DNA of 64,000 bases from Schaedlerella arabinosiphila (GTDB taxonomy: Bacteria > Bacillota > Clostridia > Lachnospirales > Lachnospiraceae). Position 1 is the stretch's first letter. Every line of letters starts with the position of its first letter. The stretch covers positions 868,001 to 932,000 of the forward strand of contig NZ_RHJS01000002.1 in assembly GCF_003885045.1 (NCBI RefSeq), in the 5' to 3' direction. Below are positions 54,014-61,179 of this stretch, piece by piece. Position numbers and translations under genes: made by a program. A model generated the notes under the pieces. The model saw only the letters and a program-made list of their open reading frames with translations. It was not told the origin of the DNA and did not search any database.

Positions 54014-55027
54014 ATGGGCGGGAAGGATTTATGGAAATACTGTACCCAGGAACAGGTTCGCGCCGCGCTTCGTTCCCTTCGCCTTCTGGACGGCGTGCAC
54101 ATCCGGGAGGAGAATTATTTTTCCTGCCTGTATGCGGTCAGCAACCATCCGGAGCAGCACTATCATCCGGCCTCCGTCCCGAAGAAAGGCGGGGGAGTGC
54201 GCAGACTTCTTGTCCCAGATCCGCTGCTGTGCCGGATTCAGAAAAATATCCTGAGACATGTACTGGCGGAGTTTCCCATTTCGGAGTATGCCGCCGCATA
54301 TAAACCCGGAACCTCCATTGTGGAGAATGCAGAGCCCCATGTGGGCGCGAAAGAACTGCTGAAGCTGGATATCCGTCATTTTTTTGACAGCATCACATTT
54401 TTTCAGGTCTATGGGCAGGCATTTCCTTCCACCTGTTATCCGCCGGCAATCCGCACCATGCTGGCAAACCTGTGCTGCTGCCGGGATTCGCTGCCCCAGG
54501 GCGCGCCCACCTCTCCGGCGGTTTCCAACCTGGTCATGAAGCCCTTTGACGAATATATGGGGAACTGGTGTCAGGAGCGGGGGATCGGGTACACAAGGTA
54601 CTGCGACGATATGACCTTTTCCGGGGAGTTTGACAGGCGTGAGGTTCAAAATAAGGTGCGCGGTTTCCTGGCCGCATACGGATTTGAACTGAACGAACAA
54701 AAGACCCGGGTGCAGAAAGCACACCAGAGACAGACGGTCACAGGCATCGTTGTCAATGAAAAGCCCCAGGTCAGCCGCGCGTATCGGAGAAAACTGCGGG
54801 CAGAGATCCATTACTGCAGCAAATACGGCGTAGAGTCGCATTTACAGAGACGCAGGGAAGGACAGGCGCCGGAGAAAGAGCGGCTGATGGAAGCGGACTG
54901 CGTACATTTTCTGCAGCAGCTTCTGGGCAAGATCAATTATGTGCTGCAGGTAAATCCGGAGGATACGGAATTTTGCCGGGCAAAAGAAATCGTGAAGGAG
55001 ATGCTGGCAGAGCGGGCGTCTCTGTGA
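54014..55027 (+). CDS. Retron reverse transcriptase
   Basis: 337 residues from an ATG preceded by AAAGGAAG; the longer open frame upstream runs through the RNA locus and lacks a site. Catalytic Asp119 lies in LKLDIRHFFDSI, the RT core continues with QGAPTSPAVSN (162-172), and YCDD at 196-199 holds the other two Asp. The retron-specific motifs NAxxH (NAEPH, 105-109) and VTG (242-244) are both present, followed by an RRKLRAEIHY C-terminal region that recognises the RNA. There are no maturase or endonuclease domains, so it is not a group II intron protein. Retrons act in phage defence with an effector; none is obvious here. Confidence 0.85.
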   Translation: MGGKDLWKYCTQEQVRAALRSLRLLDGVHIREENYFSCLYAVSNHPEQHYHPASVPKKGGGVRRLLVPDPLLCRIQKNILRHVLAEFPISEYAAAYKPGTSIVENAEPHVGAKELLKLDIRHFFDSITFFQVYGQAFPSTCYPPAIRTMLANLCCCRDSLPQGAPTSPAVSNLVMKPFDEYMGNWCQERGIGYTRYCDDMTFSGEFDRREVQNKVRGFLAAYGFELNEQKTRVQKAHQRQTVTGIVVNEKPQVSRAYRRKLRAEIHYCSKYGVESHLQRRREGQAPEKERLMEADCVHFLQQLLGKINYVLQVNPEDTEFCRAKEIVKEMLAERASL

Positions 55028-55081
55028 ACGCGCAGGCCGGATACGAAAGAGGATGAATTTGTAAAAAAGGGGGAGACGGCA

Positions 55082-55312
55082 ATGGCCATTAATCCGAAAA
55101 AATTATTCAAAATGCAGATGGCATGGAAACAGTTTAACGATACGCACCCGAAGGTGCTGCCCTTTATCAAGGCGGTGGAGGCAGCGGGAATCCGGGAGGG
55201 GACTGTGATCGAGATCCGGGTGGAGACGCCGGAAGGGGAGAAGTTCGAAAGCAACATCAAGGTACGGCAGTCAGACCTGGATCTGCTTAAGGGGATGAAG
55301 GAAGACATCTGA
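55082..55312 (+). CDS. Small conserved protein after the retron
   Basis: 76 residues, cytoplasmic. MAINPKKLFKMQMAWKQF opens it, then VEIRVETPEG-like IEIRVETPEGEKFESNIKV and a C-terminal DLDLLKGMKED. GGGGGAG precedes the ATG, 54 bases after the reverse-transcriptase stop, so co-transcription is possible. I recall similar proteins in Lachnospiraceae away from retrons, so it may be an unrelated housekeeping-type gene. No function is known. Confidence 0.5.
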   Translation: MAINPKKLFKMQMAWKQFNDTHPKVLPFIKAVEAAGIREGTVIEIRVETPEGEKFESNIKVRQSDLDLLKGMKEDI

Positions 55313-55483
55313 GCGGCACCGCGGGGGGCCTTTTTTGGCATACAAGGTCGTTTCTCTCCATGATAAACAAAACTGGCCTGTATAAAAATAACGAAAATGG
55401 CCGTTTTCATATGGTCACTCTGGTGATAGGATAAGAGAGAATTTTTATCAGGTTTATAGAATATAGAAAAGAGGTTGTCTATC

Positions 55484-56098
55484 ATGGAAAAGAGAAACCA
55501 AACCGTTCTCAAGCTGGCCCAGACCGCGCTGCTGGCTGCGCTCTGCTTTGTATCCTTTACCTTTCTGCAGATCAAGATTCCCATGCCGGGCGGAGACGCG
55601 ACGTCCATCCATATCGGAAATGCCTTCTGCGTACTGGCGGCGCTGCTGCTGGGAGGGTTTTACGGCGGACTTTCAGGCGCGGTGGGGATGACAATCGCGG
55701 ATATTATGGATCCGGTCTACCTTCCCGGGGCGCCCAAGACATTTGTCTTAAAGCTTTGTATCGGGCTGATCACAGGGATCGTGGCTCACAGGGTGGCAAA
55801 GATCAACGAAAGCACGGATAAAAAATACATTTTCCGCTGGAGCGTGATCGCTTCGGTGGCCGGACTCGGATTTAACGTGGCAGCGGACCCGGTGGCGGGA
55901 TATTTTTATAAGCAGTACGTCCTGGGACAGCCCCAGCAGATGGCGGAGGTGCTGGCAAAATGGAGTGCGGCGGCAACATTTGTAAATGCGGTCGTATCGA
56001 CCGTTCTTGTAGCCTTCCTCTACAATGTGCTCCGCCCGGTACTCTTAAAATCCGGCCTTCTGGACGTGAGAAGCCAGACGAAGGAACGGGCGGTTTAA
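55484..56098 (+). CDS. ECF transporter substrate-binding (S) component
   Basis: 204 residues with six predicted helices; ATSIHIGNAFCVLAALLLGG and FYGGLSGAVGMTIADI are typical of vitamin ECF S-components. It would bind one vitamin and share the general EcfAAT module encoded elsewhere. The vitamin cannot be told from sequence alone, and no riboswitch is recognised upstream. The ATG follows AGAGG. Confidence 0.75.
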   Translation: MEKRNQTVLKLAQTALLAALCFVSFTFLQIKIPMPGGDATSIHIGNAFCVLAALLLGGFYGGLSGAVGMTIADIMDPVYLPGAPKTFVLKLCIGLITGIVAHRVAKINESTDKKYIFRWSVIASVAGLGFNVAADPVAGYFYKQYVLGQPQQMAEVLAKWSAAATFVNAVVSTVLVAFLYNVLRPVLLKSGLLDVRSQTKERAV

Positions 56099-56117
56099 CC
56101 GCGCCGTGTACCGTCGG

Positions 56118-56133
56118 TATGCCCTTGGGTATC
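56118..56133 (+). repeat. Partial 46-bp repeat unit
   Basis: GGTATGCCCTTGGGTAT matches the end-plus-start junction of the array B unit in degenerate form, between convergent genes. Confidence 0.35.
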
Positions 56134-56159
56134 GAATCAGGCAGAAATATCGGCCCGGC

Positions 56160-57221
56160 TCAGGGGCAGTCTGCCGCCGCTTCTGTCATTTCTATTTCGC
56201 CGGAATACAGCCGCCGGGTCTCGTTCAGCGCGGCGGCCAGTTCTTCCAGCTCGTCATAAGAATCAAAGGAATCCGACATGATGGTGAGAATATAATCACG
56301 GCTGTCTGCCCGGAGGATGCCGGCGTCATTGCGTGCGGTATCCTCCCAGTCGGTATACCAGCCGGCCTTCGTATACACCGTATATTCCTCCCCGAGTGCC
56401 GATCCGATAAAGGATTCCGCAGTGTCGGCGTAAAGGCTCCGGCACCAGTTTGACTGCTCGTTGGTATCCTCAAAGAAATAAAAATAAGTGCCGATCCAAA
56501 GCTGCGCCAGCTCTTTCACGGTCAGATAAGGATACCAGTTGTAATCGTCAATGATGGAATCCGAAACAGCGGTATACTCGGTCATATCGAACATCACATC
56601 ATTTCCATACAGGTGGTGGAGCGTCTCGTAGTCTTCATTGCTTGACCAGACGATGGTATTTTCCATCAGGTCTCTGGTGTATTCGTCCGCGGCTTCCGGG
56701 CTGAATTTATTGAGCGCCGCGACATAAGGCCCTTTCATGGTGCTTGCGCTGTAAAAACGGCCGTCGGGATGGAAGCTGAAACAATCCCCTGAATTTAGAT
56801 CCAGCAAAATAAAACCGAGACTGCGGCCCGTTTCCTGAAACCCCTGAATGATGCTTCGGACATGTTCAGCCTGAGGGGAAAGCAGGACCTCCGGACGGGT
56901 ACAGAACAGTTCCTCCCCGTCGGGAAGCGCGGCAACGGCCGACAGCAGAATGTCCAGATCCGGTTGGACATACGCATACGAGACCGAATCCTGAATTTCC
57001 GTAAGCCCGGTACTTGAATCCTCCCGAAGGGTGACCACGGTTTGTGAAGAGCCCTGCAGCAGGGCCCCGGTCTTAGAAGATTGCCCGGACGGACTGGCGG
57101 CATCCGATAAACTCTGCAGCGCGATTCCGGTATCCGGAAATTCCTGGGGCAGTTCCGCGGTCTTCAAACCGAACACGGACAGGGACGCTGTGAACAGCAT
57201 GGCGGCTGCGGTCTGCACCAC
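56160..57221 (-). CDS. Class A beta-lactamase-like serine hydrolase
   Basis: 353 residues as annotated. The active-site Ser and Lys are in SASTMKGPY (SxxK), SSNEDYE supplies SxN, and YTKAGWY corresponds to KTG. A hydrophobic segment at the N-terminus (AAAMLFTASLSVFGLKTA) anchors it, so it acts outside the membrane, as a penicillin-interactive or self-immunity hydrolase. The start is doubtful: the frame opens with GTG and has a stop 14 codons upstream. A better basic start (MKKSMHLLNESLLSKI) lies in the neighbouring frame at 57319 on the minus strand, suggesting a frameshift near 57230-57245. Confidence 0.65.
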   Translation of the reverse strand: MVQTAAAMLFTASLSVFGLKTAELPQEFPDTGIALQSLSDAASPSGQSSKTGALLQGSSQTVVTLREDSSTGLTEIQDSVSYAYVQPDLDILLSAVAALPDGEELFCTRPEVLLSPQAEHVRSIIQGFQETGRSLGFILLDLNSGDCFSFHPDGRFYSASTMKGPYVAALNKFSPEAADEYTRDLMENTIVWSSNEDYETLHHLYGNDVMFDMTEYTAVSDSIIDDYNWYPYLTVKELAQLWIGTYFYFFEDTNEQSNWCRSLYADTAESFIGSALGEEYTVYTKAGWYTDWEDTARNDAGILRADSRDYILTIMSDSFDSYDELEELAAALNETRRLYSGEIEMTEAAADCP

Positions 57222-57480
57222 CTGTTCCCGGTCAATATGGAATCAGGTGAAGCATCCTTAACAACACATCTGATTTTTGACAATAGAGATTCATTCAGCA
57301 AATGCATGCTCTTTTTCATTCGTATACACCTCATGACGGATAAATTCGGTGAGTAAAATTGCGGGCTGTGCCGCGGATTGCAGGGGCTGCGGTTCACGGA
57401 CGGTCAAGCCCTGATTTGAACATATTATACGTTATAAAACAAAATAATGTCAATGGATGCTTATGAGCTGTTCATTGAAA

Positions 57481-57647
57481 GTAACCTATCCAGTTACATG
57501 TCACACCCCGACCAATCACCACGCTGATTGGTCGGGAGGATGCACATAAAAGCTGGTATTCAGGCCGCCCATTGCCGAAGGCAATTTTAAATGGCGGCCT
57601 GAGTTACAGGGCACGCCTGGTCAAGGTGTCCTGTAACCCTATCCAGC
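57481..57647. repeat. Three-hairpin intergenic element
   Basis: Three strong stems lie in a row: CCGACCAATCA/TGATTGGTCGG (57508-57535), CAGGCCGCCCATT/AAATGGCGGCCTG (57561-57601) and GTTACAGGgCAC/GTGtCCTGTAAC (57603-57637). The whole is framed by the direct repeat GTAACCTATCCAG (57481) and GTAACCCTATCCAG (57634). No reading frame. It could be a structured RNA or a mobile hairpin element. Confidence 0.55.
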
Positions 57648-57679
57648 CCATTTTAACATCTTGTTTCCAAAATACAGCA

Positions 57680-57709
57680 TTGACATCCCTTCCATACATA
57701 TGCTATACT
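57680..57709 (+). promoter_or_regulatory. Promoter of the DUF1700-padR pair
   Basis: TTGACA and TATACT are 18 bases apart. AATAGCTATT and repeated CAATAG words just downstream could be PadR operator half-sites. Confidence 0.6.
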
Positions 57710-57770
57710 GAACTCAAACTACTATAATATTTACAATAGCTATTTTCACAATAGAGAAAGGAGGATCACC

Positions 57771-58535
57771 ATGGATCAGCAGACCTATCTGAAAAAACTT
57801 TCCTGCGCCCTGCACTGGAGGCTGCCGGGGCCGGAGGCAGAGGATGTATTGTCCGATTACCAGGAGATCTTTTCCCAGCGTCCGGCAGAAGCCGATGACC
57901 GGATCATCCGGGATTTGGGGGAACCGCTGCAGGCTGCCCGGCTGCTCACGGAGCCGGATCGATACCGCCGATGGCTTGCCGCATTTGGATGGATGTCCTT
58001 CTGCCTTGCGCTGCCCGAGTTTCTGCTGCTGCGGGCCAGGTTTTACGGATATCCGGCGGGAATGATGTTTCTATTGCTGGCGGCAGGGACAGCGGCGGCA
58101 CTGATGTGGTTCGGCATCCATCGAAGAGAACGGGAGATACGGCATTTGCCGAAAGGTCTTTGTCCTATGCTGGCCTGCCTGCTGGTGATCCTTGCGGCGG
58201 CCGCACTGATTCTGGCCGGTCTGGCGGCAGAGATCTGGAAAGAGCTCCCTCCGGCATTGTACGGAATCGCGGCGTATTGGACTATGAGCCTGGCCGGTAC
58301 GGCCGCGGCAGTGCTTGGTTTTTTCGGGCTCGTAAAAGCCAGAATCTCCGACCGGCGCTGGCGTGCCCTGTACATAACGGGGCTGACGGTATTGGCGGAA
58401 TGCGTCCTGGTGACTGCCGCCCTGGTCAGTATGGATCTGGATGCCGCGTCTTCCGGCTGGTGGGTCTCCTATGCCGGCATCATGGGGGGCATCGGTTTTA
58501 TAGGGCTGGCCGGCGCGGGGGTATCCTTATGTTAA
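57771..58535 (+). CDS. DUF1700 (HAAS-type) membrane protein
   Basis: 254 residues. The N-terminal 70 carry the HAAS pattern (MDQQTYLKKLSCALHWRLPG, EDVLSDYQEIF), followed by five or six hydrophobic helices. Genes of this kind are regularly paired with padR and act as its membrane partner or regulated target. AAAGGAGGATCACC precedes the ATG. Its end overlaps the padR start by seven bases, which couples translation; here the membrane gene comes first, the less common order. Confidence 0.7.
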   Translation: MDQQTYLKKLSCALHWRLPGPEAEDVLSDYQEIFSQRPAEADDRIIRDLGEPLQAARLLTEPDRYRRWLAAFGWMSFCLALPEFLLLRARFYGYPAGMMFLLLAAGTAAALMWFGIHRREREIRHLPKGLCPMLACLLVILAAAALILAGLAAEIWKELPPALYGIAAYWTMSLAGTAAAVLGFFGLVKARISDRRWRALYITGLTVLAECVLVTAALVSMDLDAASSGWWVSYAGIMGGIGFIGLAGAGVSLC

Positions 58536-58831
58536 AAAAAGATCTCATCGAATTGAGCCTGCTGTACGTCCTGTCCAACGAAGATTTGTATGGATATGAA
58601 ATATTGCGCCGTATCCGCGAAAGCTTTCCCGGTACCCAGGAAAGCGGCATCTACGCGCTGCTCCGCGGTTTATGCAGGGAAGGCTGTACGGAACAATACG
58701 AGGGGGAGACCTCCGACGGCCCAAAAAGAAAATATTACCGTATCACCGAAGCAGGAAATAGAAAACGGGAAAACCTGCTGGAGGAGTGGCGCCGCCTCCG
58801 TGATGCGCTTGCCGCATTAGGGATTGAATAG
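58529..58831 (+). CDS. PadR-family transcriptional regulator
   Basis: 100 residues, a winged helix of normal PadR length: LSLLYVLSNEDLYGYEILRRI, then SGIYALLRGLCREG (the usual Tyr-Pro is Tyr-Ala) and KRKYYRITEAG for the wing. It represses its own operon in response to an unknown signal. The ATG overlaps the preceding gene. Confidence 0.85.
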   Translation: MLKKDLIELSLLYVLSNEDLYGYEILRRIRESFPGTQESGIYALLRGLCREGCTEQYEGETSDGPKRKYYRITEAGNRKRENLLEEWRRLRDALAALGIE

Positions 58832-58859
58832 CTTTCATTCTAAAAGAAGTGAGAATCAT

Positions 58860-59819
58860 ATGATGGAACAAAAGACGGATTTTATTATCATCGGGGCATC
58901 CATCCTGGATGTGCTCACTCAGCCCGTTTCGGCGGAGGTATTTGAGACGGGTTCGGTGTCCGCAGAACATACGGCCATGCATACCGGAGGAGACGCGCTC
59001 AATGAAGCCGCAGTCCTCGCCGCGCTGGGAGCTTCCGTAAGGCTGGTCAGCAAAGTGGGATCGGATTATGCCGGAAATTACATTCAAAATTACTGCCAAC
59101 GGGCCGGAATGGACACGTCCTTTCTGCAGGAAGCAAAAACGCTGGAAACAGGCGTGAACCTGGTGCTGGTGGATGAAGATGGAGAACGGCATTTCATCAC
59201 GTCGCAGAGCGGAAGCCTGAGAAAACTCTGCCCGGCCGATATTCCGGACAGGGCCCTGCAGGGCGGACGGTATCTCTGCTTTGCCAGTATATTTGTATTT
59301 CCGGCATTTGACGACGCTGCCCTTGCCGCATTGTTTTCCAGGGCAAAGGCAAATGGCCTGGTTCTCTGCGCGGACATGACCAAGCGGAAAAACGGCGAGA
59401 CCTTAAAGGATTTGGAACGCAGCCTGCCGCTGCTGGATTACATTTTCCCCAACTACGAGGAGGCCAGCCTTCTGACCGGATTGACGGACTGGGATGAGAT
59501 CGCGGATGCGTTTCTTGGCTGCGGGGTAGGGTGTGTCGTCCAAAAGGCCGGCAGCCGGGGCTGCTTTATCAAAACAAAGACACAGCGGCATTGGATTCCG
59601 GCGTATCCCCATGCCCGTTGTCTGGATACCACCGGGGCCGGGGACACCTTTACCGCATGTTTTCTGGATGCGCTGGGCCGCGGGATGGAGCTGCCGGAAT
59701 GCGGAAGCTTTGCAAACGCGGGGGCATCCATCTGCATCGAAGGGCTGGGGGCGACGGGCAGAATCCGGGACAGGGAACAGGTGACAGAACGATATGCAAA
59801 GATCCGCAGTCTGATCTGA
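58860..59819 (+). CDS. PfkB-family carbohydrate kinase
   Basis: 319 residues. FIIIGASILDVL opens the fold, HTGGDALNEAAVLAALG binds sugar, and DTTGAGDTFTACFLDAL carries the catalytic Asp and anion hole. It phosphorylates a sugar or nucleoside; the substrate is unknown. ATG 58860 or 58863 is preferred over a TTG in padR. A GTTTC-type variant of the recurring motif sits right after the stop (59821-59833). Confidence 0.85.
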   Translation: MMEQKTDFIIIGASILDVLTQPVSAEVFETGSVSAEHTAMHTGGDALNEAAVLAALGASVRLVSKVGSDYAGNYIQNYCQRAGMDTSFLQEAKTLETGVNLVLVDEDGERHFITSQSGSLRKLCPADIPDRALQGGRYLCFASIFVFPAFDDAALAALFSRAKANGLVLCADMTKRKNGETLKDLERSLPLLDYIFPNYEEASLLTGLTDWDEIADAFLGCGVGCVVQKAGSRGCFIKTKTQRHWIPAYPHARCLDTTGAGDTFTACFLDALGRGMELPECGSFANAGASICIEGLGATGRIRDREQVTERYAKIRSLI

Positions 59820-59860
59820 CTGTGAATAGAAACAGGATATAATAGAGAGAGGATATTTTC

Positions 59861-60484
59861 ATGAAAAAGCGTACGAAAGAAATTCTTGAAATTCTGGATC
59901 AGCAGTACGGCACGGAGTATGTATGCTATCTGAACTATGAGACGCCCTGGCAGCTTTTGATCGCCACGATGCTGAGCGCCCAGTGCACGGATGCGCGTGT
60001 CAACATTGTGACAAAGGATCTGTTTCAAAAATATACCTCGGTGGAGGCATTTGCCAAGGCGGATCTGGCGGAATTGGAGCAGGACATCAAGCCTACGGGA
60101 TTCTATCACAACAAGGCAAAAAATATCATTGCCTGTATGCGCGCCCTTCGGGACCGGTTCGGCGGTGAAGTACCCAGAAGCCTGGAGGATCTGACTTCTC
60201 TTGCAGGCGTAGGGCGCAAGACGGCAAATGTAATCCGGGGAAATATTTATCATGACGCAAGCGTGGTGGTGGATACTCATGTGAAGAGGATTTCCAACCG
60301 GCTCGGCCTGACAAAGAATAAGGAACCGGAAAAGATCGAGCAGGATCTGATGAAAGAGCTGCCGAAGGACCACTGGATTCTGTACAATATCCAGATTATT
60401 ACATTTGGCCGCAGCATCTGTACGGCGCGGAATCCGAAGTGTGAGGAATGCTTTCTGACAAAATACTGCAGCGGGTCAAAATAA
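59861..60484 (+). CDS. nth: Endonuclease III
   Basis: 207 residues, the normal length. MLSAQCTDARVN precedes the catalytic Lys-containing helix-hairpin-helix LAGVGRKTANVI; the Asp is in VVDTHVKR. Four Cys (C-x6-C-x2-C-x5-C in CTARNPKCEECFLTKYC) hold the 4Fe-4S cluster. It removes oxidised pyrimidines and nicks the abasic strand in base excision repair. GAGAGGAT precedes the ATG. Confidence 0.95.
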   Translation: MKKRTKEILEILDQQYGTEYVCYLNYETPWQLLIATMLSAQCTDARVNIVTKDLFQKYTSVEAFAKADLAELEQDIKPTGFYHNKAKNIIACMRALRDRFGGEVPRSLEDLTSLAGVGRKTANVIRGNIYHDASVVVDTHVKRISNRLGLTKNKEPEKIEQDLMKELPKDHWILYNIQIITFGRSICTARNPKCEECFLTKYCSGSK

Positions 60485-60530
60485 AAGAGAGGAGAGAGCC
60501 ACCAGCGTGACACATAACCTCTCTTTTCGG
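60482..60530 (+). terminator. Terminator after nth
   Basis: AAAAGAGAGG pairs perfectly with CCTCTCTTTT, giving a hairpin ending in T residues right after the stop codon. Confidence 0.6.
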
Positions 60531-60596
60531 CTAATTTTCGTGTTGTCTGCCAACGTCTGCCTTCGCAGTAATGATTGCGGATTTTCGTGCTGCCAA

Positions 60597-60992
60597 TCAA
60601 CGTTCCGTTTTCTGATCATGACTTGTATTTCCGGCTTCCATTTCTTTGATATATTTCAGAACTCTGATGATCTGCTCCTGCCTGTCCGGCGGGAACTGGT
60701 GCAGGATATTGAGGGCCTCGGCATCCCGGGCCTCGGAAATATCCTGCTGCCTGTCCTCATTCTGCCCTGCATTTAAAATAGAATCAATGGTGACATTGCA
60801 CAGCCTTGCGTAATACATCAGAACGCGCAGATTCAGCTTTGCACGGTTATTTTCAATATTGCTTACAAAGGAAACGGTGCAGCCCAGATCTCCGGCAATC
60901 TGCTCCTGGGTGTAGGAATGCTCCGTCCTCAGACGCTTTAATTCCATTCCGATCTTTTCAAAATTATATTGGTCTAAATTGTAATCATTCAT
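60597..60992 (-). CDS. XRE-family transcriptional regulator
   Basis: 131 residues. An HTH at about 15-70 (YTQEQIAGDLGCTVSFVSNIENNRAKLN) is followed by a charged helical tail (PPDRQEQIIRVLKYIKEME). It probably represses itself and perhaps the divergent ATPase gene; a perfect 20-bp palindrome lies in the gap. ATG 60992 is followed by a second possible start at codon 16. Confidence 0.85.
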   Translation of the reverse strand: MNDYNLDQYNFEKIGMELKRLRTEHSYTQEQIAGDLGCTVSFVSNIENNRAKLNLRVLMYYARLCNVTIDSILNAGQNEDRQQDISEARDAEALNILHQFPPDRQEQIIRVLKYIKEMEAGNTSHDQKTER

Positions 60993-61008
60993 AAACAGCC
61001 TCCCGGCG

Positions 61009-61028
61009 ACTATATTTATAAATATAGT
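61009..61028. promoter_or_regulatory. Perfect 20-bp palindrome, probable XRE operator
   Basis: ACTATATTTATAAATATAGT equals its own reverse complement over 20 bases, 17 bases upstream of the XRE start. Such AT-rich palindromes are typical autoregulatory sites. Confidence 0.6.
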
Positions 61029-61179
61029 TTATTATATTTTTGGGTTGAAAACAACTGGCTTGTTTAGTATAATATAATTTACTTATCAGTATACAATGAG
61101 GGGCGGTATACAAAATCTTGCAGCCGCGTCATGGATCTGCTGATGCAGAACGATCTCAGAAAAAACGAGGAGGTAGAAA

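Noticed and set aside
54014-55027. Group II intron or DGR reverse transcriptase
   Set aside because: No maturase/endonuclease domain, intron RNA, template repeat or variable protein is nearby; the NAxxH and VTG motifs favour a retron.
55320-55480. Vitamin riboswitch upstream of the ECF S-component
   Set aside because: Short complementary words (AAAATGGCCGTTTT) are present but no known riboswitch core could be matched.
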